A stretch of 16,446 nt of DNA from Oscillospiraceae bacterium (GCA_028708585.1 JAQVYO010000023.1:1-16446); one strand, 5' to 3'; counted from the stretch's first letter, positions 6,193 through 14,050 are shown. Notes: generated from the letters alone by a model not told the origin. Made by a program: numbers and translations.

Positions 6193-7539
6193 ATGGATGA
6201 ACTGCTTACGCGGCAGATGCCGCACAGCCTGGAAGCGGAGCAGGCGGTTTTAGGCTCCATGCTGATCGACGCCCGGTGCATTCCCGAAATCATCGAGCTT
6301 TTAAAGCCGGACGATTTCTATTTGCAGCAGAACCGGGAGATTTTTGAAACCATTTATGGAATGTTTTCCTTCTCCAAAAAAATCGACCCGGTCACTGTTC
6401 TGGAACAAATGCGGCAAAACGGGGTCTATCAGGAAAACAGCTCCCCCGGCTACCTCCTCCAGCTGATGGAGGTCACCCCAACCGCCGCTAACGTGAAGGA
6501 ATATGCCGCCATTATAAAGGATAAGTCCCTGCTGCGGCAGCTTTCAGAAGCGGCGGGCGCCATCACCTCCATGGTGGGGGAAGGGGCGTCCGCTTCCGAT
6601 GTGCTGGAAGCGGCGGAGCGGAAAATTTATGCCCTGCGGAGCGGCAAAAACACCCAGGGTCTGTACCACATTTCCGCCGTGATTCTGGAAGTTTACGCCC
6701 GGCTGGCCGAGCTTGCCAAGCAGGATTCGGCCATTCCCGGCCTTTCCACCGGCCTGTCCGACCTGGACGAATGCATTTCCGGCCTCAACCGGTCGGACCT
6801 CATTCTCATCGCCTCCCGGCCTGGCATGGGTAAAACCAGCCTGGCCCTGAACATCGCGCTGCACGCAGGCAAGCACGCGGGAAAGACGGTGGTGTTTTTC
6901 TCCCTGGAAATGTCCAGGGAGCAGCTGGCTATGCGTCTTTTGTCCAACGAAGCCTTTGTGGATAACAAAAAACTGGTCACCGGGCGTCTTTCCGAAGAAG
7001 ACTGGAGCAAAATCGCGGCCGCCACCGCCGTCTTAAATCAGACCGATCTGCGGATTGACGACAACCCCAGCCTGTCCGTGGCGGATATGAACGCCAAATG
7101 CCGCCGGGTGGAAAACCTGGGGCTTGTGATTATCGACTATCTCCAACTGATGCAGAGCGCCGGCCCCTCCTCCCGTTCCTACAACGGAGAAAACCGGCAG
7201 CAGGTGGTTTCGGACATCTCCCGTTCTTTGAAGATCATGGCCAAAGAGCTGAACGTGCCGGTTTTATGCCTGTCCCAGCTCTCCCGGGCCAACGAAGCCC
7301 GGAAGGACAAGCGGCCCATGCTGTCCGATCTGCGGGAATCCGGCGCTATCGAACAGGACGCCGACATCGTCTTGTTTCTGTACCGGGAAGATTATTACAA
7401 CGAAGACTCCGACACCCACAATCTGGCGGAATGCATTGTGGCCAAGAACCGGCACGGGGAAACCGGAACGGTGGATCTGCAATGGATTCCCGAGTTTACC
7501 ATATTTTCAGGGGTTGACTGGAAGCACAAGGAGGAGTAA
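6193..7539 (+). CDS. dnaB: Replicative DNA helicase DnaB (DnaC of Bacillus)
   Basis: 448 residues, typical for the hexameric replicative helicase that unwinds DNA ahead of the fork. The N-terminal domain (about 8-110) opens with the characteristic PHSLEAEQAVLGSML (10-24). A linker leads into IPGLSTGLSDLD (181-192), the start of the RecA-like motor. Walker A is RPGMGKTS (209-216), the catalytic Glu is E239 in SLEM, Walker B is VIIDYLQLM (312-320), the SQLSR block is at 361-365 and the likely arginine finger is R420 in AKNRHG. All key residues are present and no intein or insertion interrupts the Walker A region, a common intein site in this family. The ribosome binding region is GGGGGAGGAAAGGG before the ATG. 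The tilS ribosome binding site overlaps its last codons, so the two genes are probably coupled in translation. Confidence 0.97.
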   Translation: MDELLTRQMPHSLEAEQAVLGSMLIDARCIPEIIELLKPDDFYLQQNREIFETIYGMFSFSKKIDPVTVLEQMRQNGVYQENSSPGYLLQLMEVTPTAANVKEYAAIIKDKSLLRQLSEAAGAITSMVGEGASASDVLEAAERKIYALRSGKNTQGLYHISAVILEVYARLAELAKQDSAIPGLSTGLSDLDECISGLNRSDLILIASRPGMGKTSLALNIALHAGKHAGKTVVFFSLEMSREQLAMRLLSNEAFVDNKKLVTGRLSEEDWSKIAAATAVLNQTDLRIDDNPSLSVADMNAKCRRVENLGLVIIDYLQLMQSAGPSSRSYNGENRQQVVSDISRSLKIMAKELNVPVLCLSQLSRANEARKDKRPMLSDLRESGAIEQDADIVLFLYREDYYNEDSDTHNLAECIVAKNRHGETGTVDLQWIPEFTIFSGVDWKHKEE

Positions 7540-7545
7540 TCTGCA

Positions 7546-8931
7546 ATGCAAAAGGCCATTCAGCTGGCGGAAGAGTATGGTATGCTCCCCCGGGACGAGC
7601 TGGTGCTCTGCGCGGTCTCCGGCGGGGCCGACTCGGTCTGCCTGCTTCACTTGCTCCAGGCCCTTTCCGGCTCTATGGGATTCCGGCTTGCGGCGGCACA
7701 TTTTAATCATATGCTCCGGGGGGATGCTTCCGATGGGGACGAAGCGTTTGTGCGGTCTTTGTGCCTGTCGTGGGGCATCCCGTTTTATGCGGGCAGGGGC
7801 GATGTGCGGAAGGCCCGGGAAAAGGGCCGCGGCCTGGAGGAAACCGCCCGGGCGCTGCGTTACGCCTTTTTAAGGCGGACGGCACAGGCGACCGGCGCCA
7901 GCCTGATCGCCACCGCCCACACCGCCGACGACAATGCGGAAACCATTCTGATGCGCCTCGTGCGGGGGTCCGGCCTGCGGGGACTCTGCGGCATTCCGCC
8001 CCGGCGGGAGGAAATCGTCCGCCCTCTTCTGACCACCAGCCGCAGCGAAATTTCCGCCTATCTGAAGGAGCGCGGCCTTTCTCACCGGGAGGATGAAAGC
8101 AACCGGGACCCGTCCTTTACCCGCAACCGGCTGCGGCAGGAAGCGCTGCCCGTTCTGCGGTCGCTCAACCCCCGCCTCAACGAAACCATGGCCGCCGCCG
8201 CCGCCTCTTTGCGGGCGGACCTCGCCTTTATCGAGGGCGAAGCGGAACCATACGCGCATTTCATTGTGGCGGAAGGGAAAAGCCGCCGCATCGCGGCAAA
8301 TGTGCTGAAAGACCTTCCCAAGGCCGTTTCTTCCCGGCTGATCCGGACGGCGCTCCACTCCGCCGGAGCCGGGCTCCAGGATGTGGGCGCCGCCCACATC
8401 GCCGCCATTTTGGACCTTTGCAAAGGGGAGCGCCCTTCCGCCCGGATTTCTTTGCCGGGCGGCGTTACCGTCCGCCGGGATTATGGAGACCTGCTGTTCA
8501 CAACGGCGCCCCCCCGGCCCCAGACCTTTTCCCCCGCCCTTTTAAACTATACCGGGGAAACGGCAATTCCCGGCGCGCCCTTTCACATCTTTTCCTCCCT
8601 TGGAAAAATGCAGGATGGAAATTTGCAATCGGGCAATACTTTTTGGCTGAAGTATGATATAATAGCCGCACCTTTGCAGGTGCGCCCAAGGGCGCCGGGC
8701 GACCGGCTTTCCCTGCCTCACCGCTCCTGCTCCCGCTCGCTGAAAAAACTGATGATTGACGAAAAGGTTCCAAGGCATCTGCGGGAGCTGATTCCCGTGA
8801 TTTCGGCGGGGGACCGCGTTGCCGCGGTGGCCGGCTTCGGGCCGGACAAGGCATTTGCGGCGGCGCCCGGCGACTTCGCCCTGAAACTTGTGATGGAAGG
8901 GATCGAAAACCATGATGCACAACGACATTGA
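7546..8931 (+). CDS. tilS: tRNA(Ile)-lysidine synthetase TilS
   Basis: 461 residues, matching the long form of TilS. The enzyme uses ATP to attach lysine to C34 of the CAU anticodon of a minor tRNA-Ile, switching it from AUG to AUA decoding, and is essential. The N-terminal PP-loop ATPase domain shows SGGADS (25-30), HFNHMLRG (52-59) and AHTADDNAET (124-133), all family signatures. A central substrate-binding domain follows, and the C-terminal TilS domain begins with RPRAPGDR (380-387) and includes SLKKLMIDEKVP (398-409). The ATG at 7546 follows AAGGAGGAG (7528-7536), which runs into the dnaB stop codon. Its last 20 nt overlap hpt in another frame. A patch of AT-rich DNA around 8620-8665 holds a possible internal promoter. 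The tilS-hpt-ftsH order is the classic Firmicutes cluster. Confidence 0.95.
   Translation: MQKAIQLAEEYGMLPRDELVLCAVSGGADSVCLLHLLQALSGSMGFRLAAAHFNHMLRGDASDGDEAFVRSLCLSWGIPFYAGRGDVRKAREKGRGLEETARALRYAFLRRTAQATGASLIATAHTADDNAETILMRLVRGSGLRGLCGIPPRREEIVRPLLTTSRSEISAYLKERGLSHREDESNRDPSFTRNRLRQEALPVLRSLNPRLNETMAAAAASLRADLAFIEGEAEPYAHFIVAEGKSRRIAANVLKDLPKAVSSRLIRTALHSAGAGLQDVGAAHIAAILDLCKGERPSARISLPGGVTVRRDYGDLLFTTAPPRPQTFSPALLNYTGETAIPGAPFHIFSSLGKMQDGNLQSGNTFWLKYDIIAAPLQVRPRAPGDRLSLPHRSCSRSLKKLMIDEKVPRHLRELIPVISAGDRVAAVAGFGPDKAFAAAPGDFALKLVMEGIENHDAQRH
8655..8663 (+). promoter_or_regulatory. Possible internal promoter (extended -10) inside tilS
   Basis: TGATATAAT is a perfect -10 hexamer (8658-8663) with the TG extension, in a locally AT-rich stretch of an otherwise GC-rich gene. 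No good -35 sits 16-18 nt upstream. A 7-bp hairpin (8667-8673 with 8678-8684) begins a few bases later, near the expected start site. It could give extra expression of hpt, about 240 nt downstream. It could also be coincidence with the codons read there (KYDIIA). Confidence 0.3.
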
Positions 8932-9463
8932 ACGCGTCCTGCTGTCCGAACAAGAACTTGCCGCCCGCATCCGGGAAATCGCCGGGGAAATCAACCGGGA
9001 TTACGCGGGGCAGTCCCTGATGCTTATCAGCGTTTTGCGGGGTTCTTTTATTTTTATGGCGGATCTTGTGCGCTGCCTTACCATTTCCTGCACGGTGGAT
9101 TTTATGGCGGTCTCCTCTTATGGGAAAAAATCCAAAAGCTCCGGCGCCGTCCAGATCACCAAGGATCTGAGCGACGATATCGCGGGGAAGAATATTTTGA
9201 TAGTGGAGGATATTCTGGACAGCGGAAATACGCTGAGTTACCTGATGAAGACCCTTTCCGCCCGAAGCCCCCGGTCCATGCGCCTTTGCACGCTGCTGGA
9301 TAAGCCCAGCCGCCGCACAAAGCCGGTGGAGGTCCATTACCGGGGCTTTGTGGTGCCCGACGAGTTTGTGGTGGGATATGGCCTTGACTATGCGGAACGG
9401 TACCGGAACCTTCCCTATATCGGCATTTTAAAACCCCAGGTTTACGGCGGCGAGGGAAAATAG
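8912..9463 (+). CDS. hpt: Hypoxanthine(-guanine) phosphoribosyltransferase
   Basis: 183 residues, normal for the bacterial 6-oxopurine phosphoribosyltransferase that salvages hypoxanthine and guanine to IMP and GMP using PRPP. The PRPP-binding signature is VEDILDSGNT (98-107). SVLRGSFIFMADL (40-52) is the usual PPi-binding loop region, SYGKKSKSSG (69-78) is the flexible active-site loop, LLDKPSRR (128-135) carries the base-contacting Lys, and PDEFVVGYGLDYAERYRNLP (149-168) is the family C-terminal block. Start: ATG at 8912 with GGAAGGGA upstream; the next codon is also ATG, so the exact start may be one residue later. It overlaps tilS by 20 nt, which points to translational coupling. The guanine-versus-hypoxanthine preference cannot be read from sequence. 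Confidence 0.96.
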   Translation: MMHNDIERVLLSEQELAARIREIAGEINRDYAGQSLMLISVLRGSFIFMADLVRCLTISCTVDFMAVSSYGKKSKSSGAVQITKDLSDDIAGKNILIVEDILDSGNTLSYLMKTLSARSPRSMRLCTLLDKPSRRTKPVEVHYRGFVVPDEFVVGYGLDYAERYRNLPYIGILKPQVYGGEGK

Positions 9464-9724
9464 GCTTTGCGGCAGCGTTTTGCCAAAATGGCTGTTCCCC
9501 TTTTTTCCCGGACAAAATTTGCGCCGGGTTCATCTTTTTTTCTTTCCGGTGCATGGAACCGGCCGTTTGGGATTATATTTGATACTGTGGCTTTTCTCCG
9601 GGGCGGCAAATCCGCCCGTGTCTTTGCCTTTCCGCCTTCCGCACCGGCGGATTTCAAACGGGGGGGGTTTTGCCGCTTCCAGCGGCTTTCCAACCCCTTT
9701 TACAGATAAGGATGTGGTTTACTT
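9464..9724 (+). other. hpt-ftsH gap, with a weak terminator candidate
   Basis: The 261 nt between hpt and ftsH contain no supported gene. A 5-bp stem, CCCGG (9507-9511) with CCGGG (9524-9528), is followed by a long T-rich run (about 9534-9543), a possible weak terminator or attenuator. AT-rich DNA near 9570-9590 contains TATATT and GATACT, either of which could be a -10 for ftsH, but I find no matching -35 at the right distance. ftsH may therefore be partly transcribed from upstream and partly from a promoter I cannot place. Confidence 0.35.
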
Positions 9725-11629
9725 TTGAAAAAAATCAGTCTGCGGGACATTGGCTTTTATGCTCTGATCTTCATCATCCTCATCAGCACCGTGTACATCC
9801 TCCGTCAGACCAACTCCTCCGACAGCCTGACCTATTCCGGGGTGCGGGACCTGTTTGAAATGAAAAAGGTGGAGAAATTCGTGGTGGAGGGCGACAAAAC
9901 GCTGATCCTGACTCTGCGGGAACCCATCAACGGGAAATACACCGTCACATACGAGCTTTCCGACTACAGCACCTTTTATAACGACATGCATACGCTGATT
10001 GACCAACAGTATAAGGACGGGACTATCACAAGCTATGATTATCCGCCGGGCTTCCAGGCCCCATGGTGGATGTCGTTTATTCCATATATCGCGCTGATTA
10101 TCATCATGGCGCTGATCTGGTATTTTATGTTCAACCGCACCGCGGCGGGCGGTGTGGACAAAACCGCCCGCTTCGGCAAAGCCCGCACTAAAAATGCCAG
10201 CGATGAAAAGAACAAAAAAACCTTTGCGGACGTGGCGGGAGCGGACGAGGAAAAAGAAGAGCTTCAGGAAATCGTGGAATACCTCCGGGACCCTAAGCGT
10301 TTCATCGCCTTGGGCGCCCGCATTCCCAAGGGAGTCCTGCTGGTTGGCCCTCCGGGCACCGGCAAAACCCTCATCGCCAAGGCGGTGGCCGGCGAGGCGG
10401 GCGTGCAGTTTCTTTCCATTTCCGGTTCCGACTTTGTGGAGCTTTATGTGGGCGTGGGCGCGTCCCGGGTGCGGGATTTGTTTGATCAGGCCAAGCGGGC
10501 CGCGCCTTCCATTGTGTTTATCGACGAAATCGACGCCGTGGGCCGCCAGCGGGGCGCGGGCCTGGGAGGCGGCCACGACGAGCGAGAGCAGACCCTTAAC
10601 CAGCTTCTGGTGGAGATGGACGGCTTCGGCAACAACGACGGCGTCATTGTCATCGCTGCCACCAACCGGCCGGATATTCTGGATCCCGCTCTTCTGCGCC
10701 CCGGCCGGTTCGACCGGCAGGTTTATGTGGGCATGCCCGACATGAAGGGCCGGGAATCCATTTTGCAGGTTCACACCAAGGGAAAACCCCTGGCGGAAGA
10801 CGTGGATCTTGCCGTTTTAGGCAAGGCAACCACCGGCTTCACCGGGGCGGATCTCGAAAACCTGGTAAACGAGGGGGCGCTTCTGGCCGCCCGGAAAAAC
10901 AAGCGGTTTATCAGCATGAGCGACCTGCGGGAATCCATGATAAAAGTGCTGGCGGGCCCGGAAAAGAAAAGCAAGGTGGTCACTCAGCACGAGCGCCGGC
11001 TCACCGCCTATCACGAGGCGGGCCACGCGGTGGTGATTCGCAACCTGAAAACCCACCCGCCGGTGCACCAGATCTCCATCGTGCCCAGAGGGAAAGCGGG
11101 GGGCATGACGATCTTTTTGCCCCAGGAAGATAAAAGTTTTATCTCCAAAAACGAAATGTTCGAACAGATCGTCTCCCTTTTGGGGGGACGGGTCGCCGAA
11201 CAAATGGTGCTGGGTGACATTTCCACCGGCGCTTCCGACGATATCCGCCGGGCCTCCGCCATTGCCCGGAAAATGGTCACCGTCTATGGCATGAGCCGCC
11301 GCCTGGGTTCCATCTCCTTTGAATCCGGCCATGACGAAATCTTTATCGGCCGCAGCATGGCTCAAACCCGCGCCTACTCCGAAGAGGTGGCCGCCATCAT
11401 CGACGAGGAGGTCAAATCCATCATCGACAAGGCCTATGCCCAGTGCGAGGATATCCTCCGCCGGAACCTGTCCAAAATGGAGATCATCGCAAACTACCTG
11501 CTGGAAAACGAAACCATGGACGCGGGCGCTTTCCGGAAAGTGTTTGAGGATCCGAGCATTCCGGAAACCGGCGTTCTGCCGGCACAGCAGGGCGGCGGAT
11601 CCGCCCAAAACGGGCCGGGCCTTCCTTAA
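9725..11629 (+). CDS. ftsH: ATP-dependent zinc metalloprotease FtsH
   Basis: 634 residues, the usual length for this membrane-anchored AAA+ protease that degrades misfolded membrane proteins and short-lived regulators. Two membrane segments flank a short extracytoplasmic domain: about 9-27 and 116-136. The AAA+ module has Walker A GPPGTGKT (208-215), Walker B IVFIDEID (263-270), the pore-loop FVELYVGVGASRVRD (237-251) and the second region of homology with arginine fingers R325 and R328 (LRPGRFDR). The protease domain has the zinc motif HEAGH (430-434) and the third ligand, probably D506 in TGASDDI. All catalytic residues are present. The start is TTG at 9725, with AAGGA 12 nt upstream, a rather long spacing; it puts MKKISLRD directly before TM1 as in relatives. 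The tail is Gly/Gln-rich and low in complexity. It follows tilS-hpt, the conserved order in Firmicutes. Confidence 0.96.
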   Translation: MKKISLRDIGFYALIFIILISTVYILRQTNSSDSLTYSGVRDLFEMKKVEKFVVEGDKTLILTLREPINGKYTVTYELSDYSTFYNDMHTLIDQQYKDGTITSYDYPPGFQAPWWMSFIPYIALIIIMALIWYFMFNRTAAGGVDKTARFGKARTKNASDEKNKKTFADVAGADEEKEELQEIVEYLRDPKRFIALGARIPKGVLLVGPPGTGKTLIAKAVAGEAGVQFLSISGSDFVELYVGVGASRVRDLFDQAKRAAPSIVFIDEIDAVGRQRGAGLGGGHDEREQTLNQLLVEMDGFGNNDGVIVIAATNRPDILDPALLRPGRFDRQVYVGMPDMKGRESILQVHTKGKPLAEDVDLAVLGKATTGFTGADLENLVNEGALLAARKNKRFISMSDLRESMIKVLAGPEKKSKVVTQHERRLTAYHEAGHAVVIRNLKTHPPVHQISIVPRGKAGGMTIFLPQEDKSFISKNEMFEQIVSLLGGRVAEQMVLGDISTGASDDIRRASAIARKMVTVYGMSRRLGSISFESGHDEIFIGRSMAQTRAYSEEVAAIIDEEVKSIIDKAYAQCEDILRRNLSKMEIIANYLLENETMDAGAFRKVFEDPSIPETGVLPAQQGGGSAQNGPGLP

Positions 11630-11750
11630 AAAAGCCGCAAAAAGCGGTTTCCCGCCCTCGTTTTTTCCCCGGGCCGGGAAAATGATCCCTCAAATGAGGA
11701 TAAAACCCTCCTTTGCCGCCGAAACTAAGGCGATGAAAGGGGGGTTTTTC

Positions 11751-12110
11751 TTGCGTTTGCCAGAAACGGCCAAATATGCCGTCGCCGGCGGCCTGGCAGG
11801 CATCGCCAACGGGTTTTTCGGCGGCGGCGGCGGCATGGTGCTGGTTCCGCTGCTCACCCACTGGATCGGTCTGGAAGAGCGGCGGGCTTTCGCCACTTCG
11901 GTGGCCGTCATTTTGCCCCTGTGCGCTGTGTCCGCCGCGGTGTACCTCATGCGGGCGGACATTTCTCTTCTCTCCGCTCTTCCCTATCTGCTGGGCGGCC
12001 TTTTGGGCGGATTTCTGGGCGGGAAAGTGTTTCGGAAGGTGCCGGCAAACTGGCTGCGGCGGATTTTTGGCGTTTTGATTTTGTATGCGGGTATCAAATC
12101 TCTTCTGTAG
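11751..12110 (+). CDS. Half-size TauE/SafE family membrane protein, subunit A
   Basis: 119 residues, about half of a typical TauE/SafE transporter (around 250 residues, two repeats). Hydrophobic segments lie at about 9-40, 47-67, 72-92 and 102-118. The Gly-rich repeat signature GLAGIANGFFGGGGGMVLVP (14-33) marks the family, whose members are associated with export of sulfite, sulfoacetate and related anions. I chose the TTG at 11751 because AAAGGGGGG ends 6 nt before it; an in-frame ATG at 11733 lies before that site and lacks its own. It is 121 nt after ftsH, with no clear terminator between, so it may be read through from ftsH. The next gene, 45 nt on, is a second half-size relative. The substrate is unknown. 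Confidence 0.85.
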   Translation: MRLPETAKYAVAGGLAGIANGFFGGGGGMVLVPLLTHWIGLEERRAFATSVAVILPLCAVSAAVYLMRADISLLSALPYLLGGLLGGFLGGKVFRKVPANWLRRIFGVLILYAGIKSLL

Positions 12111-12155
12111 CCCCCGGGAGCGTTCGGGGCCAAAAAAGGCGCAAGGGGGAATCAA

Positions 12156-12527
12156 ATGGACTTTCTCATCGCCGTGCTGGCAGGCGTTTTGGCCGGCGTC
12201 CTTTCCGGATTCGGCGTTGGCGGCGGCACGCTGCTGTTGATTTACATGGCGGTATTCGCGGGAATCCGCCAGCAGACCGCCCAAGGCATCAATCTGCTGT
12301 ATTTCCTGCCCACATCCTTAGCGTCCTTGTACTTTCATATCAAAAACGGGTTTATCGAAAAAAAAGCCATCCTGCCAGCCGTCCTCAGCGGCGTCTGCCT
12401 CACCGCCGTTTCCGCCTTCTTTGCAACCGGCCTGGATGTCTCGGTACTGAAAAAATGCTTCGGCGTCTTTCTTTTGATTACCGGCGCTATCGAGCTGTTC
12501 GGGAAAAGCCGCCCAATCAGGAAATAG
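12156..12527 (+). CDS. Half-size TauE/SafE family membrane protein, subunit B
   Basis: 123 residues with four hydrophobic stretches (about 3-34, 44-60, 71-90, 100-115) and the signature GVLSGFGVGGGTLLLIYMAV (13-32), which lines up with the Gly-rich motif of the preceding gene. The ATG at 12156 follows AAGGGGGA by 5 nt. It has its own start and ribosome binding site, lies in a different frame and is separated from subunit A by a 45-nt gap, so this is a pair of genes and not one gene broken by a frameshift. The two proteins are clearly diverged from each other outside the motif. The simplest reading is that they assemble as a heteromer equal to one full-length TauE. The C-terminus is short and basic (KSRPIRK). 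Transcription ends at the terminator 81 nt downstream. Confidence 0.85.
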   Translation: MDFLIAVLAGVLAGVLSGFGVGGGTLLLIYMAVFAGIRQQTAQGINLLYFLPTSLASLYFHIKNGFIEKKAILPAVLSGVCLTAVSAFFATGLDVSVLKKCFGVFLLITGAIELFGKSRPIRK

Positions 12528-12608
12528 GGCCAAAAAAATCTCGGCCCCGCACAAGGCCTTCAGAATGTCCCGCGCACGGCGGAAATAAAACCCGGCCCGG
12601 CCTTTTAG

Positions 12609-12653
12609 AAAACCGAAGCTCCGCCGCCCAAAAGGCGGCGGAGCTTCGGTTTT
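12609..12653. terminator. Bidirectional rho-independent terminator between convergent genes
   Basis: A perfect 20-bp inverted repeat (12609-12628 with 12634-12653) and a 5-nt CAAAA loop. The outer four pairs are A-T, so each strand reads a GC-rich stem followed by TTTT: TTTTGCC on the plus strand and TTTTCTAAAAGG on the minus. It lies 81 nt after the TauE-B stop and 28 nt after the ruvX stop, serving both convergent transcripts. Confidence 0.92.
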
Positions 12654-12681
12654 GCCCTCCCCCGGGAGCGCGTGCCGTTTT

Positions 12682-13128
12682 TCAATGGAAACCGCCTTCT
12701 CCGTCCTCTTCTTTGTGCTCTTTCCGGTAGGCAAGAAATCCCTCCAGAATCAGGGCCGCGGCCAGCGCGTCCACCTTCGCTTTCCGCTTTTTCCCCCGCA
12801 CCCCCTGCTGAGACAAAATCCGGTGAGCGTCCACGGTCGTGCGGCGTTCATCCCAGAGGACCACGGGCAGGCCGCTTTCCTCCCGCAGGAGCACGGCAAA
12901 CTCCTCGCTTTTTTTGGCCCGGTCTCCCAAAGTGTCGTTCATATTCTTGGGATACCCCAAAACCAGAAGGGCAACGTTGTATTCCCGGACGACCGCGCAG
13001 ATTTCTTTTGCCGCCTCTTCCCGCTTGCGGGAAACGATGGTCTTCACCGGCCCGGTCAAAACCCCCGTAGGGTCGGAAATGGCAAGGCCGGTGCGGGCAT
13101 CGCCATAATCGATGGCCATAATCCGCAT
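12682..13128 (-). CDS. ruvX: RuvX/YqgF family nuclease (Holliday junction resolvase-like, pre-16S rRNA processing)
   Basis: 148 residues; the family usually has about 138-150. RuvX/YqgF proteins have an RNase H-like fold and are linked to processing of the 5' end of 16S rRNA and to Holliday junction resolution. Acidic catalytic residues are visible: D7 in MAIDYGDARTG (4-14), E94 in LWDERRTTVDA (91-101) and D120 in KVDALAAALILEGFL (118-132). VLGYPKNMNDTLGDRA (56-71) is the other family block, in the position of the common GLP(K/L)NMxGT motif. Start: ATG at 13128 with GGAGGTG immediately upstream; the longer frame to 13677 would cross the neighbouring promoters. It has its own promoter and converges on the TauE genes. 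The tail KEHKEEDGEGG is acidic and probably disordered. Confidence 0.94.
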   Translation of the reverse strand: MRIMAIDYGDARTGLAISDPTGVLTGPVKTIVSRKREEAAKEICAVVREYNVALLVLGYPKNMNDTLGDRAKKSEEFAVLLREESGLPVVLWDERRTTVDAHRILSQQGVRGKKRKAKVDALAAALILEGFLAYRKEHKEEDGEGGFH

Positions 13129-13162
13129 CCAAACACCTCCCTTTATCTTCTTCGCTTCCTTC

Positions 13163-13191
13163 ACTATACAAAAGCCATGCCCAAAAGGCAA
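13163..13191 (-). promoter_or_regulatory. Promoter of ruvX
   Basis: On the minus strand there is TTGCCT (13186-13191), a 17-nt spacer and TATAGT (13163-13168). Transcription would start near 13156, leaving a leader of under 30 nt that carries the ribosome binding site. Confidence 0.7.
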
Positions 13192-13356
13192 GTCCGTCCG
13201 GAAATTTCCCGCGTCCCCACGGCGCAAACGCGGAATGAAGCCGCCCGGCGCTCGATTTCCTTTGTTTTTCCGGGATCTTTTGGCCTTTTCTGATTTTTTT
13301 GTTAAAAGATTCCCAAATCCACCGCAAATATTGTTGCTTTTTCCGGACAAAAAAAG

Positions 13357-13385
13357 TTGCGCCTTGTGGGGAGACGTGTTACAAT
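13357..13385 (+). promoter_or_regulatory. Promoter of the aspartate-pathway cluster
   Basis: TTGCGC (13357-13362), a 17-nt spacer and TACAAT (13380-13385), predicting a start near 13392, about 64 nt before the PheB-like gene. The 327-nt gap between ruvX and this gene holds this promoter, the divergent ruvX promoter and an AT-rich centre. I see no gene, riboswitch or T-box in it. Confidence 0.65.
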
Positions 13386-13455
13386 GGATTTCATATGTGA
13401 ACAAATGACCTTGCAGGGGAGACAGGCCGGGCCATTCTCCCCAAAGGAGGCGAAA

Positions 13456-13899
13456 ATGGTGAGCAAAGCACCCAAATATTACATTGTGGAAGGGCAGGCC
13501 CTGCCGGACATTTTTTTGAAAGTGGCGGAAGCCAAAAGGATTTTGGAGACGGGAGACGCCCTGACCGTTCATGAAGCCACGGCGCAGGTGGGCATCAGCC
13601 GCAGCGCGTTTTATAAATATAAGGACGCCATCCGGCCCTTCAGCGATATGATGAGCGGCCATATCGTAACCTTTCAAGGCCTATTGCGGGATGAGCCGGG
13701 GGTTTTGTCTTCTATCCTCACGTTGTTCGCCGGTTATGGAGCAAATGTTCTAACCATCAACCAAAACATTCCCACCGACGGGTGCGCGGCTGTCACCATC
13801 GCGGCGGCCACATCCGAGATGAGAGGCCCGGTGGAAGGGCTTTTGCAGGAAGCGTCCGCGCTTTATGGCATGGTTCAAATGGAGATTCTGGCGGGATAA
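13456..13899 (+). CDS. pheB: ACT domain-containing protein, PheB/UPF0735 family
   Basis: 147 residues, the same length as B. subtilis PheB as I recall it. The N-terminal half has a helix-turn-helix-like segment (about 37-57, VHEATAQVGISRSAFYKYKD) and the C-terminal half is an ACT domain (about 68-145) with the typical RDEPGVLSSILTLFAGYGANVLTINQ pattern spanning 78-103 (key residues D79, E80, P81, G82 and N97). ACT domains bind amino acids, and this family is thought to act as a small amino-acid-responsive regulator, but its biochemical role is poorly defined. The ATG at 13456 has AAAGGAGG 5 nt upstream; the longer frame starts within the promoter. It precedes homoserine dehydrogenase by 151 nt, which suggests a link with threonine/methionine synthesis more than with phenylalanine here. 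That link is inference from position only. Confidence 0.9.
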   Translation: MVSKAPKYYIVEGQALPDIFLKVAEAKRILETGDALTVHEATAQVGISRSAFYKYKDAIRPFSDMMSGHIVTFQGLLRDEPGVLSSILTLFAGYGANVLTINQNIPTDGCAAVTIAAATSEMRGPVEGLLQEASALYGMVQMEILAG

Positions 13900-14050
13900 A
13901 CCAACGCGGCAGCGCCCAAAGGGCTTACGGGGGCGCCTTTAAAAAGCGCGGCTTTCCTGAAGCGGGACGTTCTTTCGGAGACACAAGGCTCTCCTTCTCT
14001 CGTTTTGACCGATTCTTTTTTGGGTTTTAGATTACATGGAGGTGAAGCAA

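Noticed and set aside
11630..11680. Terminator after ftsH
   Set aside because: Only a 4-bp CCGC/GCGG stem with an A-loop and a distant T-run; too weak to call, so read-through into the TauE genes remains possible.
11319..12110. A 263-codon frame starting inside ftsH and running into TauE-A
   Set aside because: The first 140 or so codons lie within ftsH in another frame and are Ser/Pro/Arg-rich shadow sequence; the real start has its own ribosome binding site at 11736-11744.
11751..12527. One full-length TauE gene broken by a frameshift
   Set aside because: The second half has its own strong ribosome binding site and ATG after a 45-nt non-coding gap, and both halves begin with a complete N-terminal helix and Gly-rich motif.
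14005..14033. TTGACC-17-TAGATT promoter-like sequence just before hom
   Set aside because: The predicted start site would fall on the ribosome binding site of hom (14038-14044), leaving no usable leader, so it is probably chance.
13900..14050. T-box leader or terminator between the PheB-like gene and hom
   Set aside because: No T-box GGGTGG-type sequence is present. The GCGCCC/GGGCGC stem (13912-13917 with 13931-13936) is short and has no proper T-run after it.
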